This document shows, piece by piece, positions 52,001 through 61,107 of a stretch of 64,000 bases of DNA. A program made the translations under genes and the position numbers. The notes below the pieces were generated by a model. The model saw only the letters and a program-made list of their open reading frames with translations. It had not been told where the DNA came from and did not search any database. This DNA comes from Paraburkholderia sp. D15 (GTDB lineage Bacteria; Pseudomonadota; Gammaproteobacteria; Burkholderiales; Burkholderiaceae). The stretch covers positions 2,542,001-2,606,000 of the forward strand of contig NZ_CP110396.1 of NCBI RefSeq assembly GCF_029910215.1. The letters are read 5' to 3'. Position 1 is the stretch's first letter, and each line of letters begins with the position of its first letter.

Positions 52001-52693
52001 ATGGACAGCACCAGCATGGTTGCAGCGGCCGCGGTCGCGTTCGTGGGCAGTCACTTCCTGTTGTCTCATCCGGGGCGCGGGGTATTGATTCGCGCAATCG
52101 GTGAACGCGCATTCCAGGGCATCTACTCGCTCGTCGCGTTCGTGACGCTCGGCTGGCTGATCTGGGCGTACGGCAAGGCACCGCTGACCTCGCCGTTATG
52201 GCCGGTCGGCGGCGCGCTCTGGGCGATCGCGACGCTCGTCATGTTGCTCGCGTCGATTCTGCTGATGGGGTCGCTGATCCGCAATCCGGCATTGCCCACG
52301 GGTGGCCGCGCGAATGTGTTTCCCGAAGCCGCGCACGGTGTATTTGCGATTACCCGTCATCCAATGATGTGGTCGTTCGCATTGTGGGGGCTGTGTCACA
52401 TCGCCGTGTTTCCGATTGCCAAGAACATGATCGTCAACGTGGCGATCGTCGTGCTCGCGCTGGTCGGGTCCGTGATGCAGGACCGCAAGAAAGAGCAGTT
52501 GCAGCCGGAACAATGGCCCGCGTGGGAAGCGAAAACCAGTTATTTACCTTTTGCCGCGATCGTCTCCGGACGCGCCCGGCTCGGCGGCTTCGGCATGCAC
52601 GCACTGGCCGGCGGATTCGTGGTGTGGCTCGCGGCCACGTGGGCGCACCGTCCGCTGACCGGATTTGCCGCCGGCATCTGGCGCTGGTTGTAA
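52001..52693 (+). CDS. NnrU-family membrane protein
   Basis: A 230-residue NnrU protein with six to seven membrane segments. Landmarks are SHFLLSHPGRGVLIRAIGERAFQGIYSLVA, FAITRHPMMWSFALWGLCHI and the QLQPEQWPAWEAKTSYLPF region, all standard for the family. NnrU is linked to denitrification gene clusters in some bacteria but is common elsewhere, and none of those genes is nearby. The fold resembles isoprenylcysteine methyltransferases. Confidence 0.93.
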   Translation: MDSTSMVAAAAVAFVGSHFLLSHPGRGVLIRAIGERAFQGIYSLVAFVTLGWLIWAYGKAPLTSPLWPVGGALWAIATLVMLLASILLMGSLIRNPALPTGGRANVFPEAAHGVFAITRHPMMWSFALWGLCHIAVFPIAKNMIVNVAIVVLALVGSVMQDRKKEQLQPEQWPAWEAKTSYLPFAAIVSGRARLGGFGMHALAGGFVVWLAATWAHRPLTGFAAGIWRWL

Positions 52694-52842
52694 TTCGCGG
52701 TTTCACGGTGTTTGCCTGACATCCCCGATGGATTAGACTCCGGACTCTCAGGGGTTTTCCCTGGCATCGGCTCGTGTCGATACTGGGCGCGCCGACTCGT
52801 CGTACGGGTATGTCCAACTTTTTTCTGAAAGGCGAATACACC

Positions 52843-53286
52843 ATGAGTACCGGAACCGTTCAGCTTCATCGAGTTTTGCGTGCGACGCCCGAGCGCATTT
52901 ATCGCGCATTTCTCGAAGCGGATGCGATAGCGAGATGGCTGCCGCCGTACGGCTTCACCTGCCGCGTCCATCATATGGAAGTGCAAGTGGGCGGCACGTA
53001 TCAGATGTCTTTCCATAATTTCGGCAACGGCCACAGCCATTCGTTCGGCGGCGAGTATCTCGAACTGGTTGCGAATGAGAAGATCCGTTACACCGGCCGC
53101 TTCGACGATCCGAACCTGCCCGGCCAGATGATCACGACGATTTCCATCAAACCCGTATCGTGCGGATGCGAACTCTCGGCCGTGCAGGAAGGCATACCGG
53201 CGGTGATTCCCACGGAGATGTGCTATCTCGGCTGGCAGGAGTCTTTGGAGCAATTGACGAAGCTGGTTGAGCCGGTGATTCCTTGA
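52843..53286 (+). CDS. SRPBCC (AHSA1-like) domain protein
   Basis: A 147-residue protein of the START/Bet v1 fold. The family pattern is VLRATPERIYRAFLEADAIARWLPPYGFTC, VGGTYQMSFHNFGNG, FGGEYLELVANEKIRYTGRFDD and the C-terminal GWQESLEQLTKLVEP. Such proteins bind hydrophobic ligands or act as stress co-chaperones. ATG 52843; a hairpin terminator follows at 53291-53333. Confidence 0.9.
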   Translation: MSTGTVQLHRVLRATPERIYRAFLEADAIARWLPPYGFTCRVHHMEVQVGGTYQMSFHNFGNGHSHSFGGEYLELVANEKIRYTGRFDDPNLPGQMITTISIKPVSCGCELSAVQEGIPAVIPTEMCYLGWQESLEQLTKLVEPVIP

Positions 53287-53290
53287 CGGT

Positions 53291-53333
53291 TTGCCGGGCG
53301 TGATCGTCCTTAGGACGGTCACGCGCCAGGCAA
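53291..53333 (+). terminator. Terminator-like hairpin after SRPBCC gene
   Basis: An outer stem (TTGCC / GGCAA) encloses a 12-bp stem (GCGTGATCGTCC / GGACGGTCACGC, one mismatch) with a 3-nt loop. It begins four bases after the stop codon. No U-tract is visible. Confidence 0.5.
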
Positions 53334-53761
53334 TCCGTGCACGCATTTCTGGGTCGCCGGGCCGGCGATAAGCAACTCCTCGTTCATCTCCACAAGTACT
53401 TCGATGGCGAGTTCGAGCCCACCTGCAAGGGCGGGGAAGCGGAGCGAGCGAAACAGAGGCGGGAAGTTCTCTATTTCGGCGGTCCGTATTTGTGCGCGCC
53501 AGCCTGAATCAGACAGTGCCCGCGTCAATCAGAAAAATTATCTCGCCAGTTTCAACCTTGGCGTAAACAACCCAGGGTAATATCGCTCCGAATTTCGGCG
53601 GGCAGATAAACACAAAACGCATTAAAAATTGTGAATCGGTTGAAAACCGCATACGCGCTATCGAAAGCGGGCTGGAGAGCTTAAGTACTATTCCGTTTCA
53701 TGCGCCGTATCTCGTTCTATTCAATGCACCGGTCCAAACAAAAACAACGAGGAGTAGCACG
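53334..53761. other. Intergenic region, no confident gene
   Basis: Between the SRPBCC gene's terminator and the secreted-protein gene. A 69-codon minus-strand frame (53528-53319) has no ribosome site or recognisable domain. The right half is AT-rich and presumably holds the promoter for the following gene. Confidence 0.55.
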
Positions 53762-55924
53762 TTGCAGTATCGACACCTGAGCGCCGCATTAATCGCGAGC
53801 CTGCTTCCCCTTTCAGCGGCTTACGCGAGTTCCGACATGTCCTGCGAAGCGACGGCCACGCTTCGCCAGCCGGGTTATTCCTGCGGCGGCATGCCGATCC
53901 TGAGTCCCGGCAACGACACGCGCATCAACGCGATGCTGTTGATGACCGACCCCGCCAGGCTGGCGAAAGTTCTCGCCAATCCGAAAGTCGTCGTGCCGCC
54001 CACCGACAAGACGGGTCAACTGGTCGTCCCATTCACATACGACTTTTCCGGCTGGGTCGAAATCGCGCAGCGGCAGCAGGACGCCGCGAACGGCAATGCG
54101 TCCGAAAGCAGCGCGCCATCCGATAGCTATGCGGACGGCGAAGGCAACATCTGCCGTAGCGTCGCGTCCGGCACCCAGGCATTCAACGACGCGCTCGCCG
54201 CCGCGCACAGCGTGCCCGGCGACGAAGCCACGCGTCTGCGCAGCGCACGCGCCGACATGGCCAACGCCTGCGCGGCGAACGGCGGCAGCGTCGCGTGGAC
54301 GAAACCCTCGGCACTGAAATCGCCGGTCGCCCTGCAATACGCAACCTACCTCGACGGCGCGTACGCGTTCTATCGGCACGACTTCGCCAACGCGACGAAG
54401 GCTTTCGCGAGCGTTTCCCGCAGCACCGACCCGTGGCTGAAGGAAACCGGCCTCTATATGGCGGGCCGGGCGCAACTCAACGCCGCGCAAGCGAACGTAT
54501 TCGACGCCGACACTTCCGCACTGGATGCCGGCAAGGTCGCCAAGGTCTCGCTCAATGCCGCCGACACCGTGTTCCGCGCGTACCTGAAGGTCTATCCGCA
54601 AGGCCGCTATGCGGCATCCGCGGTGGGGCTTCAGCGGCGTGTCGCGTGGCTCGGCAGCAATGCCGCGCAGCAGGCCGATCTCTACGACAAGGCATTTGCG
54701 CAGTGGTCGCCGAACGCCTCGAACGTACCGCTCGGGCAACTTGCCAATGAACTCGACAGCAAGCTGTTGTTGACGACGAACGCGGACCCGAACCAGATCC
54801 GTTCGCCGTCGGTGCTCGCCATCGTCGATCTGATGAAAATGCGCGCGGTCGCCGCTGGCGATACGAGCGCACCGAAGCCGTTGACGCTGGCCCAGCTTCA
54901 GGCGCAGAAGCCGCGCTTCGCCGCGCAACCGGCGCTGCACGACTACCTGCTCGCGTCGTATCACGTGTACGTCGACCATCAGCCGCAACAGGCGTTGGCC
55001 TTGCTGCCGCAAGCGCCCGGCGCGTCGCTCGATTATTTCGCGCTGAGCCAGCAGACGCTGCGCGCGTTCGCGCTGGAAGACAGCGGTCAGGCGGAACAGG
55101 CGCGGCAGTTGTGGGCACAACTGATCCCGCTCGCGCGTTATGCGATGCAGCGCGAGGCGCTTGAATTGTCGCTGGCGATCAATCTCGAACAGGCCGGCCT
55201 CGTCGATCGCGTCTTTGCCGACGATTCGCCGATCCAGAACGCGGCGATCCGCGCGACGCTACTGGAGCGTGCGGCCAACGCGGACCTGCTGCGCGCGCAG
55301 GCGAAGAACCCGGCGACGGGCGGCGCGCTGCGCGACATCGCAACGTACACGCTGCTCTACAAGGAACTGACGCGCGCGCGTTATCAGGATTTCATCGCGG
55401 ACGTTTCGCTGGTGTCCGATCGTCCGTCGGATAACCTGAAGCCATTCGTGCAGACGGGCGGTGCGGGCGATGCCGGTTACGCGTGCCCGGCGTTGCGCGA
55501 TGTCGCGGCGTCCTTGCAGCAGGACGGCAGCGATCCGAAAGGGCTGAACTGTCTCGCGGAATTCGTGCGGCGCTATCCGCCCGCCTACGGTTTGAGCGAA
55601 GAGGGGCTGGTGTACGGCGCCGCGTCGCAACCGGCATCGGGCGCCGCTGCCCAGCCGCCGACGCTCGGCAGTGCGCCGTCGCAATTCGCGGGCAAGGGCT
55701 ATCAGCGGATCGGCAGCTACCAGACCGTGATCGGCAATGCGCAAGCATCGGCCGACGAACGGGCCTACGCGTTGTACCGCGCGATCCAGTGCTTCGCGCC
55801 GGCCGGTTACAGCGAATGCGGCGGCAATGACATTTCCAAAGCGACACGCAAGCAATGGTTCAATACGCTGAAGGCGTCCTATCCCGGCACGAAGTGGGCA
55901 CGGTCGCTGAAGTACTACTGGTGA
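53762..55924 (+). CDS. Large exported protein of unknown function (helical repeats)
   Basis: A 720-residue exported protein. The start is TTG at 53762, with GAGGAG seven bases upstream; the signal peptide ends AAYASS. The sequence is Ala-rich and helical with TPR-like segments (KETGLYMAGRAQLNAAQANV, AADTVFRAYLKVYPQGRYAASAVGLQRR, ALAEDSGQAEQARQLWAQLIPLARYAM-like region). Scattered cysteines lie in the first 150 residues and the C-terminal part. It ends seven bases before the DUF3142 gene, and the two appear to form one unit. Function is unknown; a periplasmic scaffold is likely. Confidence 0.75.
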   Translation: MQYRHLSAALIASLLPLSAAYASSDMSCEATATLRQPGYSCGGMPILSPGNDTRINAMLLMTDPARLAKVLANPKVVVPPTDKTGQLVVPFTYDFSGWVEIAQRQQDAANGNASESSAPSDSYADGEGNICRSVASGTQAFNDALAAAHSVPGDEATRLRSARADMANACAANGGSVAWTKPSALKSPVALQYATYLDGAYAFYRHDFANATKAFASVSRSTDPWLKETGLYMAGRAQLNAAQANVFDADTSALDAGKVAKVSLNAADTVFRAYLKVYPQGRYAASAVGLQRRVAWLGSNAAQQADLYDKAFAQWSPNASNVPLGQLANELDSKLLLTTNADPNQIRSPSVLAIVDLMKMRAVAAGDTSAPKPLTLAQLQAQKPRFAAQPALHDYLLASYHVYVDHQPQQALALLPQAPGASLDYFALSQQTLRAFALEDSGQAEQARQLWAQLIPLARYAMQREALELSLAINLEQAGLVDRVFADDSPIQNAAIRATLLERAANADLLRAQAKNPATGGALRDIATYTLLYKELTRARYQDFIADVSLVSDRPSDNLKPFVQTGGAGDAGYACPALRDVAASLQQDGSDPKGLNCLAEFVRRYPPAYGLSEEGLVYGAASQPASGAAAQPPTLGSAPSQFAGKGYQRIGSYQTVIGNAQASADERAYALYRAIQCFAPAGYSECGGNDISKATRKQWFNTLKASYPGTKWARSLKYYW

Positions 55925-55931
55925 ACGGCGG

Positions 55932-56651
55932 ATGACGCGGCTCTGCTGTCTGGGCCTGCTGCTGTGCGCGCGGCTCGCGCTGGCCGGACCGGTCGATGCC
56001 GCGCGTTACGACGCATTCTGGTTGTGGGCCGGCGTGAAGCCGCAAGCGGTGTTGAACGATGCGCGCACGATCTACGTGCTGCAAGGGCAGATCGAGGCAT
56101 CGCCGGCGGATGAAACGCAAGTCCGCTTCATCGCGCAGGACGCGTCGCTGCCACCGTTGCCGCGGCTGCCGAACGCGCACGTGTGGCTCGCGTATCGGGC
56201 GCACACGTTGCACTGGACGCCGCGTGTCGAGCACATCATGCTGGCCCAGCTCGCGCGTTGGCGCGCGTCGGGCCGCGTGGTCGAAGGCGTTCAGATCGAC
56301 TTCGACGCGCATACGCTGCATCTGCAGGACTATCTCGACGTTCTGCGCGAATTGCGCGAACGTCTGCCCGCCGATTGCCGGTTGAGCATTACCGGTCTGC
56401 TCGACTGGAGCAGCCGCATCGATACCGATCAGGTGAATCAACTCAAGCGGATTGTCGACGAGGTGGTGGTGCAGACGTATCAGGGCCGTCGCACGATCGC
56501 GGATTACGACGCGTATCTGCCGCGTGTCGGGCGGTTGCAATTGCCGTTTCGGATCGGACTGATTCAGGGCGGCGAATGGGAAGCGCCGCGATATCTCGCA
56601 CAAAGCCCGTGGTTTCGCGGCTATGTGGTATTTCTGCGCAATGGCGTGTGA
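55932..56651 (+). CDS. DUF3142 exported protein
   Basis: A 239-residue exported protein with a short signal (CCLGLLLCARLALA). The DUF3142 region has YDAFWLWAGVKPQAVL, then VEGVQIDFDAHTLHLQDYLDVL and RLSITGLLDWSS, with a late QTYQGRRTIADYDAYL. The strand order and the IDFDA motif resemble TIM-barrel glycoside hydrolases. It follows the 720-residue protein by seven bases on the same strand. Activity has not been shown. Confidence 0.85.
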   Translation: MTRLCCLGLLLCARLALAGPVDAARYDAFWLWAGVKPQAVLNDARTIYVLQGQIEASPADETQVRFIAQDASLPPLPRLPNAHVWLAYRAHTLHWTPRVEHIMLAQLARWRASGRVVEGVQIDFDAHTLHLQDYLDVLRELRERLPADCRLSITGLLDWSSRIDTDQVNQLKRIVDEVVVQTYQGRRTIADYDAYLPRVGRLQLPFRIGLIQGGEWEAPRYLAQSPWFRGYVVFLRNGV

Positions 56652-56729
56652 GCGCGTGGCGATGATAGCGGTGGCGTGCTGATTGTCGCCGCGCCAACCA
56701 CCGCCACCGCCACGACTATCACCGCCTGT

Positions 56730-57977
56730 TCAATAACACTCGATCATCTTGCGGATCTGATCGGCCGCGACTGGCAGCCGTTTCAGCCCTTCGATCGCCG
56801 CATCGCCATCGCTGCGTTCAAGATGGCCGGCGATGCTCAGCAGTTCGCCGAGCACGCCGCCGCCGTCGAGAATCGCCTCGCGGATCGCATCGGACACCGG
56901 CAGTTCATCGACGAAATGGCGCAGCTCCATGTGATACGCGATATGCAGCAGCGACAGCATGCCCGTCAGGTAGGCGGTGGCGAGCAGCGGACGCGATCCG
57001 TCCGGCAACAGGTCGAGCGCCTTCTCCATGAAATGCGCGCGACGTTGCGCGAGCAGCACGAGCGGATCGTCGCCGATCGGCAAACCGTCGCGATTCGCGT
57101 AAAGCAGCAACCCGCACCAATGCAGTAGACGACGGCTGCCGGCAATCGACAGTGCCTGCTTGAGCGAGGAAATACGCTCCGCCTTGCCGTTCGGCTGTTC
57201 GCTACTGTTGGCGAGACGCAGAAGTTGCGCGACCAGCATCGGCGTTTCTTTCAACTCACGCGCCACGCTGCTCAACGGCGCGTCGCTGCCGACCAGATCG
57301 AACACGCGAAGAATCGCCTTCACGGGCGGCATCGCGCGTTTGCCGGAAACGATCTGCGGCTTCGAGAAGTAATAGCCTTGCAGCAGATCGCAACCGAGTT
57401 GCCTGGCCAGTTCCGCGTCTTCCACCGTTTCGACTTTTTCGGCGAGCACGACTTTACCGGCGCGTTTGAACTGGGCAACCAGTTCCGGTAATTCATCCCG
57501 TGCAATAAAGGGCCAGTCGATCTTCACGATATCGACGGAGGGCAGAAACCAGCGGATTTCCTCCGTCATGCCGCGCACTTCGTCGAGTGCAATCTGAAAA
57601 CCGGTGCCGCGCAATTCGCTGCAACGGCGCGCGAGACTGGACGTCAGTTCGACCGACTCCAGAATCTCCAGTACGAAACGCGACGCGGGCAAGACATTCG
57701 GATAGTCCGAGAACAGAAAGTCGTGCGGGCAGTTGAGAAACGCCGCTTTGCTGCCCACCAGGCGTTCGAGCCCGATCGAGCCGACCGCGCGTTGCACGAC
57801 CGCCGTGGTGCAGCGCAGATCGTCGTCGATACGGCCCACGCCGGTGGGACCGTCCCTGAAAAGCAGTTCGTAGGCGACCACGCGGCCGCCGCGATCCATG
57901 ATCGGCTGACGCGCGACGAACACTGCCGTATCGAGCGGTGCAGCGGCTTCGGCGGCTATGTTGCTGACGTCGTTCAT
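56730..57977 (-). CDS. EAL-HDOD signalling protein (YuxH-like, degenerate EAL)
   Basis: A 415-residue protein. The EAL part (about residues 15-205) has FVARQPIMDRGGRVVAYELLFRD, IALDEVRG where active enzymes have a DDFG loop, and VLAEKVETVEDAELARQLGCDLLQGYYFSKP. The loop change suggests loss of cyclic-di-GMP hydrolysis. The HDOD part (about 210-400) has LKETPMLVAQLLRLANSS and LKQALSIAGSRRLLHWC. Such proteins act as signalling adaptors. The gene stands alone, convergent with the DUF3142 gene. Confidence 0.92.
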   Translation of the reverse strand: MNDVSNIAAEAAAPLDTAVFVARQPIMDRGGRVVAYELLFRDGPTGVGRIDDDLRCTTAVVQRAVGSIGLERLVGSKAAFLNCPHDFLFSDYPNVLPASRFVLEILESVELTSSLARRCSELRGTGFQIALDEVRGMTEEIRWFLPSVDIVKIDWPFIARDELPELVAQFKRAGKVVLAEKVETVEDAELARQLGCDLLQGYYFSKPQIVSGKRAMPPVKAILRVFDLVGSDAPLSSVARELKETPMLVAQLLRLANSSEQPNGKAERISSLKQALSIAGSRRLLHWCGLLLYANRDGLPIGDDPLVLLAQRRAHFMEKALDLLPDGSRPLLATAYLTGMLSLLHIAYHMELRHFVDELPVSDAIREAILDGGGVLGELLSIAGHLERSDGDAAIEGLKRLPVAADQIRKMIECY

Positions 57978-58342
57978 GCCGGGTTCCGTTTCCGGTCGTG
58001 TCCGGGGTACATCGTGATAGCCACTCCAGAAAGAGAGAGTTTCAGACTGCGGAAATAAAACCCCGCATCTTATTCTGAAACCGGATTTTGTCCCGCCGAT
58101 GATTACAGGCTGACATGTTGCTGACGCAACGAACGGGATTCGGTAATAAAGACCTCGATTGTCTCCGATCCGGCTGACGCCGTCGATTGGCGGCGCTGGA
58201 TTGCGTTTAATTGGGTTGAGTCGCGGCGGTTTCGCGCCGGGTTTCTATTCTTGAGACCCAAATAGCATATTCGAGTTCGGCGCGGGCGCGAAAGAGAATC
58301 GCGCGCGTCTATTCATGCAAATGAAAGGTGTCTTTCTAATCC
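57978..58342. other. Intergenic region, nothing recognised
   Basis: A 365-bp region between the EAL-HDOD start and the LysR stop. It presumably holds the EAL-HDOD promoter. No frame with support, repeat or hairpin of note was seen. Confidence 0.5.
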
Positions 58343-59227
58343 TTACTTGAGCCGTAAATCCCACAGCACGTCGAGCACGTGTTGCGTGGAGCGCTCCACC
58401 TGTCCCGCGCGATGCGCGATGCCGAGCCGCCGCCACAACGCGGGCCGCAGCGGCCGCATCGCGATGCGCGTGTCGAGCAGGGGCGTGGCGCCTTCCTGCG
58501 GCAACAGCGCCGCGCCGTAGCCGGCGGCGACGAGGCTCTTGATCGCGTCGTTGTAATTGAGTTCGATACGCGGCACCGGGTGATGTCCGTCGCTCGCGAA
58601 CCATTCGGTGGTCAGGCGCGAAAGCCGCGTCGAGGCGTCGTTGAGAATCAGCGGCTGGGCGGCGAGCCACGCGGGCGTGATGCGCGCCGGACACGGCCAC
58701 CGCGACGGCACGAAGGCCATCACCGGGTCGCGCCGCCACGGTTTGATGACAAGGCCGGCCACCGCCGACTGCGGTAACGCGACCAGTCCGATATCCAGCG
58801 AACCGTCCGCCAGCCGCGTCAAGGTTTCATGCGAGGTGAGCACGGCGACCTGAACGTCGACGCCCGGATGCTGCTCGCCCAGTACTTCGAGCGCTTGCGG
58901 CAGCAGATGCGCGATCGCGCCCGTCGACGCGCCGAGCCTCACGCGTCCGGCCAGACCTTGCACCTGGCGCTGCGCTTCTTCGAGCGCGTGTTCCGCGTCG
59001 TCCAGCAGGCGGCGCGCTTTTTCCACCAGCGCCTCGCCGATCGCCGACGGCCGCACCTGGCCGCGCCTGCGCGATAGCAGTGGCGCGCCGACGCGACCTT
59101 CCAGTTCCACGACATGCAGGCTCACGGTGGGCGGCGCGAGGTTCAACGCGCGTGCCGCTTCGGCGAACGAGCCCCGGTCGGCAATCGCGACCAGGGTGCG
59201 CAGACGGTCCAGACTGATCTCTCGCAT
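58343..59227 (-). CDS. LysR-family transcriptional regulator
   Basis: A 294-residue LysR regulator: MREISLDRLRTLVAIADRGSFAEAARAL, then PPTVSLHVVELEGRVGAPLLSRRRGQVRPS, followed by the effector domain with RLGASTGAIAHLLPQALEVL and SLDIGLVALPQSAVAGL. It diverges from argC with a 128-bp gap holding a GTTG-N7-CAAC palindrome (59264-59278), so it probably controls that gene. Confidence 0.92.
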   Translation of the reverse strand: MREISLDRLRTLVAIADRGSFAEAARALNLAPPTVSLHVVELEGRVGAPLLSRRRGQVRPSAIGEALVEKARRLLDDAEHALEEAQRQVQGLAGRVRLGASTGAIAHLLPQALEVLGEQHPGVDVQVAVLTSHETLTRLADGSLDIGLVALPQSAVAGLVIKPWRRDPVMAFVPSRWPCPARITPAWLAAQPLILNDASTRLSRLTTEWFASDGHHPVPRIELNYNDAIKSLVAAGYGAALLPQEGATPLLDTRIAMRPLRPALWRRLGIAHRAGQVERSTQHVLDVLWDLRLK

Positions 59228-59263
59228 GCCGCTTTTCCTCGTTCAGAAAATCTGAAGATCAAC

Positions 59264-59278
59264 GTTGTGAAATTCAAC
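59264..59278. promoter_or_regulatory. LysR-type motif GTTG-N7-CAAC
   Basis: A short inverted repeat with T-N11-A geometry lies between the divergent LysR and argC genes. Support is from position and symmetry only. Confidence 0.4.
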
Positions 59279-59355
59279 TTTTCCTATTCTAACGACGCGG
59301 CGAAGATAGCGCATTCCGATCGGACTCTTTTCCCTCTTACTGGAGAATCTTCGCT

Positions 59356-60297
59356 ATGAGCGCACCTGTTGTCTTCATCGACGGCGATCAAGGCACGACT
59401 GGCTTGCAGATCCACGAGCGTCTGCGTGGCCGCACGGATCTGCAACTATCTACGCTGGCCGCCGCCGATCGCAAGGACCCGCGGCAGCGCGAGCAGGCGC
59501 TCAACGCCTGCGATATCGCGATTCTGTGCCTGCCGGACGCCGCCGCGCGCGAGGCGGTATCGATGATCGCCAATCCCAAGGTTCGGGTGATCGACGCGAG
59601 TTCCGCGCATCGCACGCGACCTGATTGGACCTACGGTTTTCCGGAGATGGCGACGGGGCAGGCGCAACGTATCGCCGACGCGCACCGCGTCACCAACCCG
59701 GGCTGCTATCCGACCGGCGCGATCGGCTTGCTGCGTCCGCTGGTACAGGCCGGGCTGGTGCCGCGCGACTATCCGTTGAGTATTCACGCGGTGTCCGGTT
59801 ATTCGGGCGGCGGGCGCGCGGCGGTCGACGTGTATGAAGGCCCGAACGCTTCACAGGCGCTGCCTTACCAGACCTATGGGCTCGCGCTTGCGCACAAGCA
59901 TCCGCCGGAGATTCAATTGCACACGGGGCTCGCGCATCGTCCGTTTTTCGTGCCGGCCTATGGCGCGTTCAGGCAGGGCATCGTGCTGACCGTGCCGCTG
60001 GAACTGCGTCTGCTCGCGCGCGGCGTGGATGGCGCAACGCTGCACGATTGCCTCGCGACTCACTATGCGGCGTCCGATGCGGAGACGACGCACGTGCAGG
60101 TCGTGCCGCTGGAGGCATCGCGCAGCATGACCCATCTCGATCCGCAGGCGTTGAGCGGCACCGACGACATGCGTCTGGCGGTGTTCGTCAACGAGGAGCA
60201 CGGGCACGTGCTCCTCGCGGCGGTGTTCGACAATCTCGGCAAGGGTGCGTCGGGCGCGGCCGTGCAGAACCTGAACCTGATGATCGAACGTATGTAG
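59356..60297 (+). CDS. argC: N-acetyl-gamma-glutamyl-phosphate reductase, type 2
   Basis: A 313-residue type 2 ArgC. The NADP-binding start is [19 protein letters not shown], the catalytic Cys is in [18 protein letters not shown], followed by [17 protein letters not shown] and a late [19 protein letters not shown]. It reduces N-acetylglutamyl phosphate to the semialdehyde in arginine synthesis. ATG 59356 follows GGAGAA. Type 2 enzymes often accompany a second, type 1 argC, so this copy with its own LysR regulator may serve a special condition. Confidence 0.93.
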   Translation: MSAPVVFIDGDQGTTGLQIHERLRGRTDLQLSTLAAADRKDPRQREQALNACDIAILCLPDAAAREAVSMIANPKVRVIDASSAHRTRPDWTYGFPEMATGQAQRIADAHRVTNPGCYPTGAIGLLRPLVQAGLVPRDYPLSIHAVSGYSGGGRAAVDVYEGPNASQALPYQTYGLALAHKHPPEIQLHTGLAHRPFFVPAYGAFRQGIVLTVPLELRLLARGVDGATLHDCLATHYAASDAETTHVQVVPLEASRSMTHLDPQALSGTDDMRLAVFVNEEHGHVLLAAVFDNLGKGASGAAVQNLNLMIERM

Positions 60298-60600
60298 GTT
60301 CGGGACGTCGAGTATCTGGCGACGCAAGGTATTGAAAATCGATACGCTCAGTATCGATTCAAGCGCATCCTGCGAAACAGGGTGCGCTATTCGCGACCTC
60401 CCCGCATACTGCGCCTCAGCTACGGGGCGAGGAGGCCAACATGTCGAGCGGGGAAATCAGCAGTCACGCAACGTACCCAGGCGCCGTGCCAGACACCGAG
60501 ACGCGATAGTTAAAAAATGACGCCGCTAAAACAATAATTTTGCGGATACATGTAAATCGCGTTACCCTTCGAGCAAATTAATCAATAAGAAGAGGATTGT
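60298..60600. other. Intergenic region with two inverted repeats
   Basis: A 303-bp region after argC. It contains AATCGATAC-gctca-GTATCGATT (60337-60359) and the hairpin below. No gene was recognised; the right end is AT-rich with a likely promoter for the YiaA-like gene. Confidence 0.55.
60362..60388 (+). terminator. Probable argC terminator hairpin
   Basis: An 11-bp stem with one mismatch (AGCGCATCCTG / CAGGGTGCGCT) and 5-nt loop lies 65 bp beyond the argC stop. There is no U-tract. Confidence 0.4.
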
Positions 60601-61041
60601 ATGGACCGTTCCAGTCAACAACCGTCATTTGCTTTCATCGCCGCGTCGTGGGCCGCATTGCTCGCCGGATTCTGCGCATTTCTTTTCGGCCTCTGGAATG
60701 CCGGCATGCAATTGAACGAAAAGGGTTATTACTTCACCGTGCTCGTATTCGGTCTGTTCGCAGCTATTTCCTTGCAAAAGACCGTGCGCGACCGGGTGGA
60801 AGGCGTGGCGGTGACGGGCATCTATTACGGCCTGTGCTGGGTTTCGCTGTTGCTTTCCATTCTGCTGCTGGGTGTCGGCCTGTTCAATGCGACACTGGCG
60901 CTGAGCGAAAAAGGCTTCTATGCGATGGCCTTTATTCTCGCGTTGTTCGGTTCGGTCGCGGTGCAGAAGAACACGCGTGACGTTAAATCGACTCGCCCGC
61001 AATACGGCGATATCGAGCCGGCGCAAGGTACTCAGGAATAA
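60601..61041 (+). CDS. YiaA/YiaB-family inner-membrane protein
   Basis: A 146-residue protein with four hydrophobic segments in two similar halves (AALLAGFCAFLFGLWNAGMQLNEKGYYFTVLVFGLFAAISLQK and VSLLLSILLLGVGLFNATLALSEKG...SVAVQKNTRD). The paired LNEKGYY and LSEKGFY loops mark the YiaA/B repeat. ATG 60601 follows AGAGGATTGT. Function is unknown. Confidence 0.9.
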   Translation: MDRSSQQPSFAFIAASWAALLAGFCAFLFGLWNAGMQLNEKGYYFTVLVFGLFAAISLQKTVRDRVEGVAVTGIYYGLCWVSLLLSILLLGVGLFNATLALSEKGFYAMAFILALFGSVAVQKNTRDVKSTRPQYGDIEPAQGTQE

Positions 61042-61107
61042 GCGGTTCGAGTTCCCTGTCGCCGCATAAGCGATCGAGCAACCCGGCGACCTGGACGATC
61101 GCACAAG

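Noticed and set aside
53319..53528. Small minus-strand frame of 69 codons after the SRPBCC gene
   Set aside because: No ribosome site, no domain, and it overlaps the terminator hairpin of the preceding gene.
56668..56710. Stem GCGGTGGCG / CGCCACCGC between the DUF3142 and EAL-HDOD genes as a terminator
   Set aside because: The loop is 25 nt with no U-tract, and such GC-rich inverted matches are common in this genome.
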